DNA of 64,000 nt from Liolophura sinensis (taxonomy: Eukaryota > Mollusca > Polyplacophora > Chitonida > Chitonidae): assembly GCF_032854445.1 (NCBI RefSeq), contig NC_088299.1, positions 16,175,608 through 16,239,607 of the forward strand, read 5' to 3'. This document shows positions 45,601 to 53,852 of the stretch, piece by piece; the first letter of the stretch is position 1, and every line of letters starts with the position of its first letter. Both the position numbers and the translations under genes were made by a program. Below the pieces are notes generated by a model that saw only the letters and a list, made by a program, of their open reading frames with translations, was not told where the DNA came from and ran no database searches.

Positions 45601-48561
45601 GACCATGGGTCTTTATAGACTTTCCCACCCTCATTGTTCGTGGGGTCTGGAGGCAACAAGCGGCCGACGGCGCTGATGTAGCCGTGTGTACAGTCCTACC
45701 AGTACTGACCATGGGTCTTTGTAGACTTTCCCACCCTCATTGTTCGTGGGGTCCGGAGGCAACAAGCGGCCGACGGCGCTGATGTAGCCGTGTGTACAGT
45801 CCTACCAGTACTGACCATGGGTCTTTGTAGACTTTCCCACCCTCATTGTTCGTGGGGTCTGGAGACAACAAGCGGCCGACGGGGCTGATGTAGCCGTGTG
45901 TACAGTCCTACCAGAACTGACCATGGGTCTTTGTAGACTTTCCCACCCTCATTGCTCGTGGGGCCTGGAGACAACAAGCGGCCGACGGGGCTGATGTAGC
46001 CGTGTGTACAGTCCTACCAGAACTGACCATGGGTCTTTGTAGACTTTCCCACCCTCATTGTTCGTGAGGTCTGGAGGTAACAAGCGGCCGACGACGCTGA
46101 TGTAGCCGTGTGTACAGTCCTACCAGTACTGACCATGGGTCTTTGTAGACTTTCCCACCCTCATTGTTCGTGGGGTCTGGAGGTAACAAGCGGCCGACGA
46201 CGCTGATGTAGCCGTGTGTACAGTCCTACCAGTACTGACCAAGGGTCTTCCACCAGTATTGGATGCTTGCAAGTCTGAGAAAGTTCGTCAGTCACTCCAG
46301 TTTCCTCCACAAAGAAACGACCTCGAGACAATGGAACATTTTGTTTGTCTCATTATTAATTTCCAAAGGCGACAGTTACGCACGATGTTATAATGACGTA
46401 TTTAGAGCGGATGTACCGAAGTAACGACGCCATTAAATTATTCCTACCCCAAGCCTTTCTGCTGTCGAATTCATATGAACATAACGTAGTACCACAACAT
46501 TTATATTGAACAAATGGCGTGTTGGACGGAGCGTCAAGAAAACTGGCGCTAAATACAGATACTTGCCTTAAGCAGACTGTTAGTGTGTACTTTTCGTAAC
46601 TTTTGTAACTGCTGAATCATTATGATGTGAAACTTTTTTGATAATGAAGGCAAGAAAAGTTAATGACAAGTAGACCTACATTGTTCATTTACACAGGTCA
46701 CCTTTATGTACGGGTCAAATTTGGCCTACGGTCGTGATTTTAACTTCTAAAATTCATAACTGCCTTACAATTCTTTAGTTCAAGAAGCTCATAGTATTCG
46801 TACAATCGGTTCTAAACTCAGTTGTAGGGTCTACAATCGATTGTACCCACAATCTCGGACCGATGACCGCAGGGGGGGGTTGTAGCTGTAGCAAACACTG
46901 CTTGTCTGCCTCCAGTATTGTGTGTATGTTTGTACGTCACACGTGGCAAAGTCTCAAAAGATCAGCGGTTTACGTCGGTCATTCCGGTTTCTTCCATCCA
47001 CAAAACCATGGTATACGGAAAGTGAAAAATTCTTCAGTATGCCGTTATTTATTTATTTCTTTGACTGGTGTTTTACAACATAATCAAGAATAATGGTAAT
47101 GGTCAATGGTAATGTCATGTTGATGTCACCGATAATGTGTCGTCACTGGTAATGTCATGTTGATGTCAAATAAATGTCACGTTACTACCAATGTCATATT
47201 GATGTCACCTAAATGTCTCGTCACTGGTAATGCCATATTGATGTCATCGAAATGTCACGTGACTGGTAATGTCATGTTGATGTCACCTAAATGCCACGTC
47301 ACGTGTAATGTCATGATGATGTCACCTAACTGTCTCGTCACCGGTAATGTCATGTTGATGTTGATGATTTAACATCCGCGTTTATATCTATATATTCACC
47401 AAGCTAATATCGCCGTGTGACAAAACGTTATGCTCTGACTGTATTTGGTCGTAAGGTCCCTTATGCTGGCCGTGAACAAACGACTTCCCGTTTCAGTTCC
47501 AAACCAGATTTTATCTGATTGATTATATCTATTTTATCTGATTTTATACGCAAGAAGTTTCACCTGTACGATGGCGGTAAGTTTTATAGGTGGGGGAAAC
47601 AGGAGTGCTGGAGGTAAACCACCGATCTGTGGCAAGATACCGATTAACTTTTGAGAAATGACGTAGGCCAGTAGTTATTCATATCTGTGGCAACAACATC
47701 ACATCTGTATATAACATCTCTACACAAGCACCACTGACCGCTGTCACCAAGGTCCCAGTGACAGTAAGCCTACAATTTTCATATAAGTTCCAGTCCCAGT
47801 TCCAAAATACAGCTAAAGCATATCGTGTTCAGCAATAATGTTAATGACACTGATAATGACGATAATTATGATATTGAAGATCTCAATGAAGATGATATAT
47901 GAGAAAGACGATAATGTTAATGACACTGATGATGACGATAATTACGACAATGAAGATCTCAATTACGGAAATCTTTTTAAATACGATAAAGATGATACTG
48001 GCGATGTAGAAGAGGATAATGTTATTGGCTATAATGAGGACGATTACTACCGTGATGGCAAAGATGATGATGATGTACTTACCTCTTTACCCACAGTTTC
48101 GTCCTGTCCTCGCACACACAATGGGTTTTAAGTGACCTCACAATCTTACTACCCACTGTTCTCCTAAACTGTTTCCAGCCAAAAACCAGGAACACGCATA
48201 TAGACAATATCACGATGGGTACGGCCTTATCCCGCCGATTGGCAACGGCGAATATGAGGTAAACCAGCCAGAGAAATACGAAAAGTATTAGCACGCTTCT
48301 GAACAACAGCGGCTTGTTCCGGGCAAGAGCTGAGCGTAGACGGTCGTACTCTTTCTCCGTGCGCCTGAAGCAAGCCGAACACTTGGTTTTAGCCCCGGTG
48401 TCTGTGTCACCTTTGCCGGCCTTCTCAGTGTCACGTGGGCTGGTACGCGATACTTTCGGACATCCTGAGTACTGGTCATCATCCTCCGAGGCATCACCGT
48501 CGCCGTTAAGCATTTTACTCTCAGCATCAGCTCTTGGCTCCATGTCCACTTTCACATCCAT
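33609..48561 (-). CDS. SLC28 (CNT): concentrative nucleoside transporter (SLC28/CNT), ten coding exons
   Basis: Coding exons on the minus strand: 48561-48083, 45302-45161, 44394-44200, 41974-41813, 40535-40407, 38710-38580, 37190-37022, 35743-35585, 34040-33860 and 33688-33609. All junctions have GT/AG and matching phases, and the lengths sum to 1,827 bases (608 residues plus stop), normal for animal CNTs. The family moves nucleosides into cells with sodium across the plasma membrane. Family blocks appear in order: a Glu/Asp-rich cytosolic N-terminus, WRPVLWGLGLQF, IFVGQ, SELHAVMTTGF, GPAALALSKLGFPETE, NVVEAASEGA, GIHNLSFQMICSYVF, NEFVGY, YILCGF and ACMAG, then a C-terminus with NAT and NST glycosylation sequons. 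The start is the first Met of a long hydrophilic N-terminus. Oddities: exon 5 carries two compensating indels, and two substrate/ion-site asparagines are replaced (see findings). The introns are packed with minisatellites and SINEs. The paralogue (CNT1, 2 or 3) cannot be decided. Confidence 0.93.
33860..34040 (-). CDS. CNT exon 9
   Basis: 60 codons plus one base, KRTGVIATYILCGFGSIQSL...TACMAG. An unspliced reading would stop two codons later, but the donor G|GTGCGT joins in phase to exon 10. The family GFAN motif is GFGS here. The segment between NEF and YILCGF is shorter than in vertebrate CNTs. Confidence 0.92.
34210..34545 (-). mobile_element. SINE-like family B, near complete (CNT intron 8)
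   Basis: The left (3') end reads 'gttttacgtcgcacttaaca', the same as the tail of the LINE at 28690-28735. The body matches the 13.1- and 22.9-kb copies. The right end has antisense tRNA-like boxes ('gacccgagtttgacccc'). Confidence 0.75.
34770..35432. repeat. 10/20-bp minisatellite (CNT intron 8)
   Basis: Units agtggagaac and agtgggtgac in mixed order, about 65 decamers. Open in several frames but low complexity. Confidence 0.95.
35585..35743 (-). CDS. CNT exon 8 (NEF motif)
   Basis: 53 codons in phase 0, MICSYVFMPVAAVMGVPWED...FINEFVGY...GEIQ. NEF (residues 504-506) contains the Glu that contacts the nucleoside ribose in CNT structures. Donor CAG|GTGGGG. Confidence 0.92.
36230..36300. repeat. 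short ~15-bp tandem repeat
   Basis: Four copies of 'actgtacataccaga'-type units in CNT intron 7. Confidence 0.7.
36561..36832 (-). mobile_element. SINE family A, full length (CNT intron 7)
   Basis: Antisense copy from the tttatttatttgattggtg tail to the 'ctgagtcacggaggccccc' head. Confidence 0.93.
37022..37190 (-). CDS. CNT exon 7
   Basis: One base plus 56 codons, QQRNVVEAASEGATNAVK..., then a transmembrane helix, ending GIHNLSFQ. Acceptor TAATTTCAG; donor CAG|GTAATG. A 53-bp tandem duplication lies just upstream of the acceptor (37195-37275). Confidence 0.92.
37290..38215. repeat. diverged ~25-bp minisatellite split by a SINE (CNT intron 6)
   Basis: Units of the type 'cactacagaaaactgcaagg' + 'aagtc' run from 37290 to 37925 and resume at 38120-38215 after the SINE. 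Copies are strongly diverged, so the array is old. Confidence 0.85.
37932..38119 (-). mobile_element. SINE family A inserted in the minisatellite
   Basis: Antisense copy with central and head blocks, ending 'ggccagggaggcccccg'. The AT-rich tail is missing. Confidence 0.85.
38580..38710 (-). CDS. CNT exon 6
   Basis: 43 codons plus two bases. Encodes HLLAASFMSGPAALALSKLG and FPETE, the CNT signature, then a Lys/Gln-rich loop. Acceptor CTGTAG; donor AGAGG|GTGAGG. Confidence 0.92.
38711..39010. repeat. ~44-bp minisatellite built from the CNT exon-6 acceptor
   Basis: About seven copies of 'gcctacaagtacagcataga' + 'aacctcatacagcggacata' + 'catcc'. The first unit, touching the exon, is the real acceptor region ('gcctacagataaagtataga' + 'aatctcattcaggggacata'). 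On the minus strand each unit therefore carries a pyrimidine-rich TAG|GC acceptor-like site. Confidence 0.88.
39455..39604 (-). mobile_element. SINE family A, tail and centre only
   Basis: Antisense copy truncated in the 'acggccagag' block before the tRNA-like head. Confidence 0.85.
39784..40039 (-). mobile_element. SINE family A, full length with target-site duplication
   Basis: Antisense copy in CNT intron 5. It is flanked by a perfect 13-bp direct repeat, ttaatccagataa, at 39771-39783 and 40040-40052, which marks a retroposition event. The head ends 'ccgactgagccacggaggcc'. Confidence 0.95.
40407..40535 (-). CDS. CNT exon 5, with compensating +1/-1 frameshifts
   Basis: 129 bases, with a phase-0 acceptor (TTTTCAG) and donor (GGG|GTGAGT). 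Conserved family sequence is split over two frames. The ends read in phase 0 (LE...; ...AYIEFG), while the middle (SSVMLKKPFLPKL...SELHAVMTTGFATVAGTVVG) reads in the +1 frame. One extra A in the AAA run (40527-40529) and one missing G in the run at 40423-40425 explain this. Because they cancel, the total length fits, but about 35 conserved residues would be garbled if translated literally. Confidence 0.85.
40540..41732. other. CNT intron 4, no repeat recognised
   Basis: AT-rich intronic sequence without a recognisable element. Confidence 0.5.
41733..41812. repeat. 20-bp tandem repeat of the CNT exon-4 donor
   Basis: On the minus strand, four successive units begin GTAAGAGAACC, GAAAGAGAACC, GTAAGAGGATT and GTAAAAGGACC, each ending in a CTRTCTRN-type segment. 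The first is the actual donor of exon 4. Confidence 0.85.
41813..41974 (-). CDS. CNT exon 4 (contains the IFVGQ motif)
   Basis: 54 codons in phase 0, from VLPVVVFFSAV to AAHIFVGQ. The family normally has Asn where this protein has His (residue 321). Both flanks carry tandem copies of the splice sites. Confidence 0.93.
41955..42118. repeat. ~55-bp repeats of the CNT exon-4 acceptor
   Basis: 'aaaacctgacagagacaagacat' at the exon edge recurs as 'aaaacctgacatggaaaagacat' (about 42018), 'atctgactgagaaaggacat' (about 42060) and 'aaaacctgacggagaaatg' (about 42098). Three copies keep the CAG|GTTTTG acceptor plus the first bases of the exon. Confidence 0.82.
42119..42771. other. CNT intron 3, unassigned part
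   Basis: No repeat or coding signal recognised. Confidence 0.45.
42772..43070. repeat. 29-bp minisatellite (CNT intron 3)
   Basis: Ten copies of 'acaatacagcctacatcttc' + 'agttacaca', with an alternating 'actcacaca' / 'gctcacgca' ending. Confidence 0.95.
43071..43937. other. CNT intron 3, with dispersed repeat at 43555-43640
   Basis: The sub-segment 43555-43640 resembles 25997-26070. The remainder is unassigned. Confidence 0.45.
43938..44171 (+). mobile_element. SINE family A, sense (CNT intron 3)
   Basis: Diverged copy with the tRNA-like head ('gtggctgagatgattagcg'), body, and 'ctcgagtacggcgtaaaata' tail, ending in aagtaaataaa. Confidence 0.88.
44200..44394 (-). CDS. CNT exon 3
   Basis: 65 codons in phase 0, from VKWRPVLWGLGLQF to the conserved AGSKFVFGPE and FAFK. 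Donor AAG|GTACGT. Confidence 0.93.
44609..45225. repeat. 60-62-bp minisatellite made from CNT exon-2 sequence and its donor
   Basis: Ten copies (ttgaagg anchors at about 44613, 44673, 44734, 44795, 44857, 44918, 44979, 45041, 45101 and 45162). The exon-proximal copy is genuine coding sequence (AGLVVFVCIVFITSTNPFK) plus the donor. At least three other copies (44731, 44851 and 45095) keep CTCAC|CTT, i.e. AAG|GTGAG on the minus strand. The array lies in CNT intron 2. Confidence 0.93.
45161..45302 (-). CDS. CNT exon 2
   Basis: Acceptor CTTTTGCAG, one base completing an Arg codon, then two hydrophobic segments ending ITSTNPFK. Donor AAG|GTGAGT. The 3' part of this exon and its donor are the source of the 60-bp array at 44609-45225. 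Confidence 0.88.
45509..46247. repeat. 106-bp tandem repeat, seven copies (CNT intron 1)
   Basis: The unit starts 'agactttcccaccctcattg' and ends 'ccagtactgaccatgggtct'. Copies are very similar, so the expansion is recent. A B-box-like 'gtgggttcaatcccggc' lies just left (45476), which suggests the unit came from a tRNA-derived SINE. Confidence 0.95.
46248..47090. other. CNT intron 1, unassigned part
   Basis: No gene or complete element. A short SINE-like tail ('ttatttatttctttgactgg') is present near 47045-47080. Confidence 0.45.
47091..47360. repeat. ~40-bp minisatellite (CNT intron 1)
   Basis: About seven copies of 'ggtaatgtcatgttgatgtc' + 'acctaaatgtcacgtcact'. Confidence 0.92.
47515..47645 (-). 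mobile_element. SINE family A, decayed fragment
   Basis: Antisense tail/centre fragment with 'cgcaagaagtttcacctgtacgatggcgg'-type sequence. Confidence 0.5.
47838..48076. repeat. GAT/GATAAT-rich low-complexity tract next to CNT exon 1
   Basis: Diverged 'gacgataatgttaatgacac' repeats grading into (gat)n that touches the exon-1 donor. The plus-strand frame reads as Asp/Asn-rich but is intronic. Confidence 0.8.
48083..48561 (-). CDS. CNT exon 1 (N-terminus, first helices)
   Basis: Residues 1-159 plus two bases. Begins MDVKVDMEPRADAESK, is acidic and Ser-rich to about residue 60, then has two hydrophobic helices (LLFRSVLILFVFLWLVYLIF and AVPIVILSICVFLVFGW). Donor AAAGAG|GTAAGT. Confidence 0.88.
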
Positions 48562-49084
48562 GGCGCAAACAGTTTGTTGTGGGCACTTGTGAAAGAAACT
48601 TTAGCCAACAGGAGTTGGGTATGGTTGACTGCATAGACTTCCCTGCTGTACCCCGTGCTCTAGCCAGGAGTTGACCCCAGACACGCTGATATCCAGCGGT
48701 TAACTCCAACAGGCAGAAAAAACATCTGAAGTAGAGAAGGGCATACAATCCGTGTATAACGTTAGGAGCATATATACATGCGTGTAGAACGCCAGGCGCA
48801 CTGTGACATGTGCTACTGATTGCCACTGATGACTGTGTGTACCAGTCTCAACATGGAGGTCCAACAGACCTTATGGTCTCATGTACAGCACCGTGAGAAG
48901 GCTTATCTCCGGGTACATATGGTTTAACCATATGGCCTTATTATCTTTCAGAATCTGGGGCATTTCGGAGGCAAGTAGCACATATACAGCTGACTTAATT
49001 TAGTTTTATTTTGCAAAAATTAAAATAAACTTGAAACCTGACCACCGTCTTGTACAAGTAAAAAACAATTCTGAGGGGGATAAA
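48562..49084. other. CNT 5' flank
   Basis: Should contain the CNT 5' UTR and promoter. No TATA box or other clear promoter element was recognised. Confidence 0.4.
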
Positions 49085-49590
49085 CCAGCGACCTCTCTGT
49101 GTAACCACTGAACAAGAATGGGCTATTTGTGTCCCCTCACGACAGCGATGTACTATGTGTAACCACACGACAACAATGGACTATCTGTGTAACCACGTGA
49201 CAACAATGCACTATCTATGTAACCACACGACAACAATGGACTATCTGTGTAACCACTGAACAAGAATGGGCTATTTGTGTCCCCATACGACAACAATGGC
49301 TTATATGTGTAATCACGCGACAACCATGGCCTAAACGGTGTAACCACGCGACAATAATGTACTATATGTGTAACCACGCGACAACAACGGCTTACATATG
49401 TAACCACACGACAAAAATGAACTGTGTCCCCACACTACAACAATGGCCTTATGTGTAACCATGCGACAACAATGTACTATATGTGTCCCCACACGGCAAC
49501 AATGGCCTATATGTGTAACCACACGACAACAATGTACTATTTGTGTAACCACCCGACAACAATGGTCTATCTGTGTAACCCACTCTGTAA
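49085..49590. repeat. ~30-bp minisatellite
   Basis: About 16 copies of 'tgtgtaaccacacgacaaca' + 'atggactatc'. Confidence 0.95.
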
Positions 49591-49937
49591 CGGTCGCCAA
49601 GAGCACAGCATGTTCCTTATGCTAGCTGAGGAATGCTGAATAGACCTGGCAGTCTGAGTGCATATGTACTTCGAAAAAGAAATTCGGTTGAATTTGACCC
49701 ATGTCTAAAACAGACATACAAGAACCCCCTGTAGACTTATTATTTTGTAGCCCTATATTTAAAATTTGTCAATAAATAAACCTGGGTGTATCGTTTATTT
49801 CCTTAAATTCGACCCCTGGTAGTCTAGGGGTGGTGATGTTTTTATCTCCAAAAGAAGGATATACTAGTATGCCATGTCGGAGACAATTGTTCACATTGAG
49901 CTTAATAATTTAGGGGCCGACGCCGACCTAAAAATTT

Positions 49938-50932
49938 CGGTATTCAGAGACTATTCCATGTTTGGTTCCAATAAAGGGTGTTGGCCGGTATACAGAGACT
50001 ATTCCATGTTTGGTTCTAATAAAAGATGTTGGCCGGTATTCGGAGATTATTCCTTGTTTAGTTCTAATAAAGGGTGTTGGCCGGTATACAGAGACTATTC
50101 CATGTTTGGTTCTAATAAAGGGTGTTGGCCGGTATACAGAGACTATTCCATGTTTGGTTCCAATAAAGGGTGTTGGCCGGTATACAGAGACTATTCCATG
50201 TTTGGTTCTAATAAAAGATGTTGGCCGGTATTCGGAGATTATTCCTTGTTTAGTTCTAATAAATGGTGTTGGTCGGTTTTAGGAGACTATTCCATAGTTA
50301 GTTCTAATAAATGGTGTTGGCCGGTACAAAGGGTGTTGGCCGGTATACAGAGACTATTCCATGTTTGGTTCCAATAAAGGGTGTTGGCCGGTATACAGAG
50401 ACTATTCCATGTTTGGTTCCAATAAAGGGTGTTAGCCGGTATACAGAGATTATTCCATGCTTGGTTCCAATAAAGGGTGTTGGCCGGTATACAGAGACTA
50501 TTCCATGTTTGGTTCTAATAAAGGGTGTTGGCCGGTATACAGAGACTATTCCATGTTTGGTTCTAATAAAGGGTGTTGGCCGGTATACAGAGACTATTCC
50601 ATGTTTGGTTCTAATAAAAGATGTTGGCCGGTATTCGGAGATTATTCTTTGTTTAGTTCTAATAAAGGGTGTTGGCCGGTATACAGAGACTATTCCATGT
50701 TTGGTTCCAATAAAAGATGTTGGCCGATATTCGGAGACTATTCCATGTTTGGTTCTAATGAAAGATGTTGGCCGGTATTCGGAGATTATTCTTTGTTTAG
50801 TTCTAATAAAGGGTGTTGGTCGGTATACAGAGACTATTCCATGTTTGATTCCAATAAAGGGTGTTGGCCGGTATACAGAGACTATTCCATGTTTTGTTCT
50901 AATAAAGGGTGTTGGTCGGTATTCGGAGACTA
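49938..50932. repeat. 48-bp minisatellite
   Basis: About 21 copies of a unit starting 'cggtatacagagactattcc' and ending 'aataaagggtgttggc'. Two main variants (tacagagac and ttcggagat) are interspersed. The period is a multiple of three, so a 167-codon plus-strand frame and a 268-codon minus-strand frame stay open. I do not call either a gene. Confidence 0.95.
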
Positions 50933-51019
50933 GTATTCTAGTAAGGGTGTTCAAAGAGAAAGCTGAAGTGGATATTGACATCAGAACTGTAATTTCCATG
51001 TGATTTAAATGAACGAGCA

Positions 51020-51280
51020 CTCCAATCACGAGGGTGCAAACCTCAGATATGTGTAGTGAACCCCATGCTGATTCTGTGAAAGGGACAAAACCCTGTTTGG
51101 TAAAATGCATTGTTGTGCATCAGGGTGTAAAACGCTTTCATAAATTTTCAGAATTTTTTGTTAATGAAAAATTTAAACGGACTGGTACTTCCGTACTTGG
51201 CCCAAGTTGTGGACAAATTTCATCAAAGTCTGCCAACACCATTTTTCGCACAGTGCATGAACACATCATTGTAGGGAGAT
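51020..51280. repeat. diverged direct repeat, copy 1 (copy 2 at 52140-52405)
   Basis: Shares 'aacctcWgatatRtgtag', 'tgtgaaagggNaaaa', 'ggactggtacttc' and 'aacaccatttttcNca' in the same order with 52140-52405. Part of an unidentified element. Confidence 0.65.
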
Positions 51281-51485
51281 AAAATCACCTATGTGGGACC
51301 CTGCTTCGGACTTCAACATTTCCTACGTAGGCAAGGTAAGGGCTAGTATGGTGCGTCGATGATGAAATACTAGCCCTTACATTGCCTACGTAGGAGATGT
51401 TGAAGTCCTAAGCAGGGGATATTCGAGTCCCACGAAGGTGATTTCATCTCCCATCGACGAGATGTTCATTTTTGCACACCATGCA
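51250..51485. repeat. long imperfect inverted repeat (hairpin)
   Basis: The left arm (about 51250-51349) and right arm (about 51366-51485) are near reverse complements, with a spacer of about 16 bases. The inner 40 bases ('ggacttcaacatttcctacg' ... 'taagggctagtat') pair with three or four mismatches. The right arm has an insertion of about 11 bases. Confidence 0.9.
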
Positions 51486-53078
51486 GACCAAGAGCTAATT
51501 GAGGTTTAATAGACATCAAAGCTGATGAAAGCTTTGTCTTAAATGCACCCAGTGATGGCTGGGGTTGTGTGGCTTTTTCTAATTACCCCCAAATTCAGTT
51601 TTATTTGACCTGGCGCCGATGAGGCTAACACAAATGCTGCATTGTAAGGAAAATCACACTAGTTATAAATCTGCAACTTAAGACCAGATTTTTGTGCTGG
51701 AAAGGCCACTTAACACAAGGACTAATTAAGGATTTATTTGACACAAAACCTACAACGTTGGAACCAGATGTAATGTTTTTCAGCATGGCTTAAATAGCAA
51801 GAATCACCAGCTTGAGACAAGATTATGTGTTAGAAAGGTCACTTTATATGTATATGTATGGGATCAATTTGCACCGAATGAGCTCTGATTCTACTTTGAT
51901 AAAGAACCCACAGAACTGAAAACTGGTCAAAAATGTAGAGTTTGATCTCTTAATCAATTAGCACCAACTGAAGACAAGTTTATGTGGTGAAATGGTCACT
52001 TACGACAAGGTCAACAGTCAATTTGCGCATAATGACCCTTGACTCTTCTTTAATTGACATACATGTTGAACCTACAGAACTGAAAGACGGTAGAATTTGA
52101 AATTCTCTACAAGATTAAACCAAAGTCTGACAAGAAGTTACTTCAGTCAATAGGGTCCAAACCTCTGATATATGTAGAAAACAGCCTGGTGAATCTTTTG
52201 AAAGGGTAAAAATAACTTATTAGATAAAAATGCCCTGGTGTGGTATCCGACAATGCTGTAAAACTGTTAAATTCCGGCTCCAGATCCAGATCACCACAAA
52301 AACTTAAATGGATTGGTACTTCATCCAGCGCCAAGCTGTGCACAATGCGTCATCAAAGTTCGTGAACACCATTTTTCTCAAAGTGCATATCATTGACACA
52401 CCATACCGCTACCTTGGAGAAATCCTACATGGGAGATTTTGAGTCTATGCCTGGAGACTTTCGGACATCAGCCGTCAACCAGTATGGGCGTTCTAGGTTA
52501 ATAATCGCAAGGTGAATTCACAACACCACGTATATTGCAAACCACCAAAGAACTAAGAAAGTAAAGTAAGTGCGAAAATAGGACGGAATCATACATAGAG
52601 AAGCAGTCTCCAGTTTTCAATAATGTTGGAAATACGCCAGGTGTATTCTAGTCGACTGAGTGAAGTCAGTATTCAAACCGTGTATCATGCTAGATCAAAC
52701 TGTGTATCATCAGTTGTCGATAACAAAATGTGTCTCAGTTGCGCTTTGATTGCAGCTGTTCACATATACCAGCATGACGACCTAATTCTGTACGATGAAT
52801 ATACACCCCCTTTGCACTCATTGTAAATCTTAAGAAACTTGGGGTGCAGGCGTTTGATGAAAAAACCCTTGACACACTATTTTTTTTCAGTAATAACTTG
52901 TGACGTTGACTGAAATCGTCGCATAGCACGCAGGATCTAACAAATGCTGCAAAGGCGAGATATGTATGCGCCAGGACCCTTCGGCGTATTGCTGTCCAAG
53001 AAAGGATAATTTACGATGTCAAAACTGAAATTATCCCTCTTGCCGTAAAGTCTGCGAGAGAGGGAACCGTTTTAGTCT
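51486..53078. other. unassigned; contains direct-repeat copy 2
   Basis: 52140-52405 is the second copy of the 51020-51280 element. The rest has no recognisable gene. Confidence 0.45.
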
Positions 53079-53232
53079 TTATACAAATAGGTCCAGATAT
53101 GACGTACGATCTGGAGAGTCAACGGTTTCCTTAAAATCCAGCGAAGGTGGGTAAACATCTTTCACAGGCTTTGCTATATATGGCTTGTTTAAAGCCAGCA
53201 GATCATCAATATACCGTTTCGTGAATAAGAAA
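53079..53232 (-). mobile_element. reverse-transcriptase fragment (YIDD motif)
   Basis: The minus strand encodes FTKRYIDDLLALNKPY, then DVYPPSLDFKETVDSPDRTS and YLDLFV. The YIDD catalytic motif followed by a YP-x-LE/DFKET...SYLDL segment is typical of a retroelement RT family common in marine invertebrates. The 5' side is cut off by the 22-bp minisatellite. Confidence 0.72.
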
Positions 53233-53632
53233 GTACTGTGCAGGAGACAATGAGTTCCTATGTAGGAGACAATGAGTTCCTGTGCAGGAGACAATGAAGT
53301 CCTGTGTAGGAGACAATGAGTTCCTATGTAGGAGACAATGAGTTCCTGTGCAGGAGACAATGAAGTCCTATGTAGGAGACAATGAGTTCCTATGTAGGAG
53401 ACAATGAGTTCCTGTGCAGGAGACAATGAAGTCCTATGTAGGAGACAATGAGTTCCTATGTAGGAGACAATGAGTTCCTGTCAGGAGACAATGAAGTCCT
53501 ATGTAGGAGACAATGAGTTCCTATGTAGGAGACAATGAGTTCCTGTGCAGGAGACAATGAGTTCCTATGTAGGAGACAATGAGTTCCTATGTAGGAGACA
53601 ATGAGTTCCTATGTAGGAGACACTGATGGATT
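53228..53632. repeat. 22-bp minisatellite
   Basis: About 18 copies of 'ggagacaatgagttcctatg' + 'ta', with tgcaggag variants. Confidence 0.95.
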
Positions 53633-53803
53633 ATGCGGGTAATCTTATCTCCCTACAATAAAGTGATCAGTTCCTATTCACACCGTGTGACGAATACATA
53701 TACATTTACTTATACGTGAATATTACGTGACCACTTTGCCAAAAAGTCACTCAACTCAAGGACCTGACTGTACAACAGACTACATAGCCTATGCCCTAGT
53801 TAC

Positions 53804-53852
53804 CTCGGATGAGATGGGTTCCTAGGAGACCAATGTCCAATCCATCCACCAT
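53804..53852 (-). CDS. candidate small exon, unknown gene
   Basis: A 49-bp minus-strand segment has a good acceptor (ATAATTGCAG above 53852) and a donor (CCGAG|GTAACT). It reads MVDGLDIGLLGTHLIR. It could follow the candidate exon at 55441-55539 in frame. The family is not recognised. Confidence 0.3.

Noticed and set aside
47838-48131. Asp/Asn-rich 97-codon plus-strand frame
   Set aside because: GAT-type low-complexity tract in CNT intron 1, overlapping CNT exon 1 in antisense.
51034-51282. Possible THAP-type zinc finger (FHKF segment)
   Set aside because: Only the FHKF resemblance is present; the C2CH cysteines/histidine and the conserved Trp and Pro are not in register.
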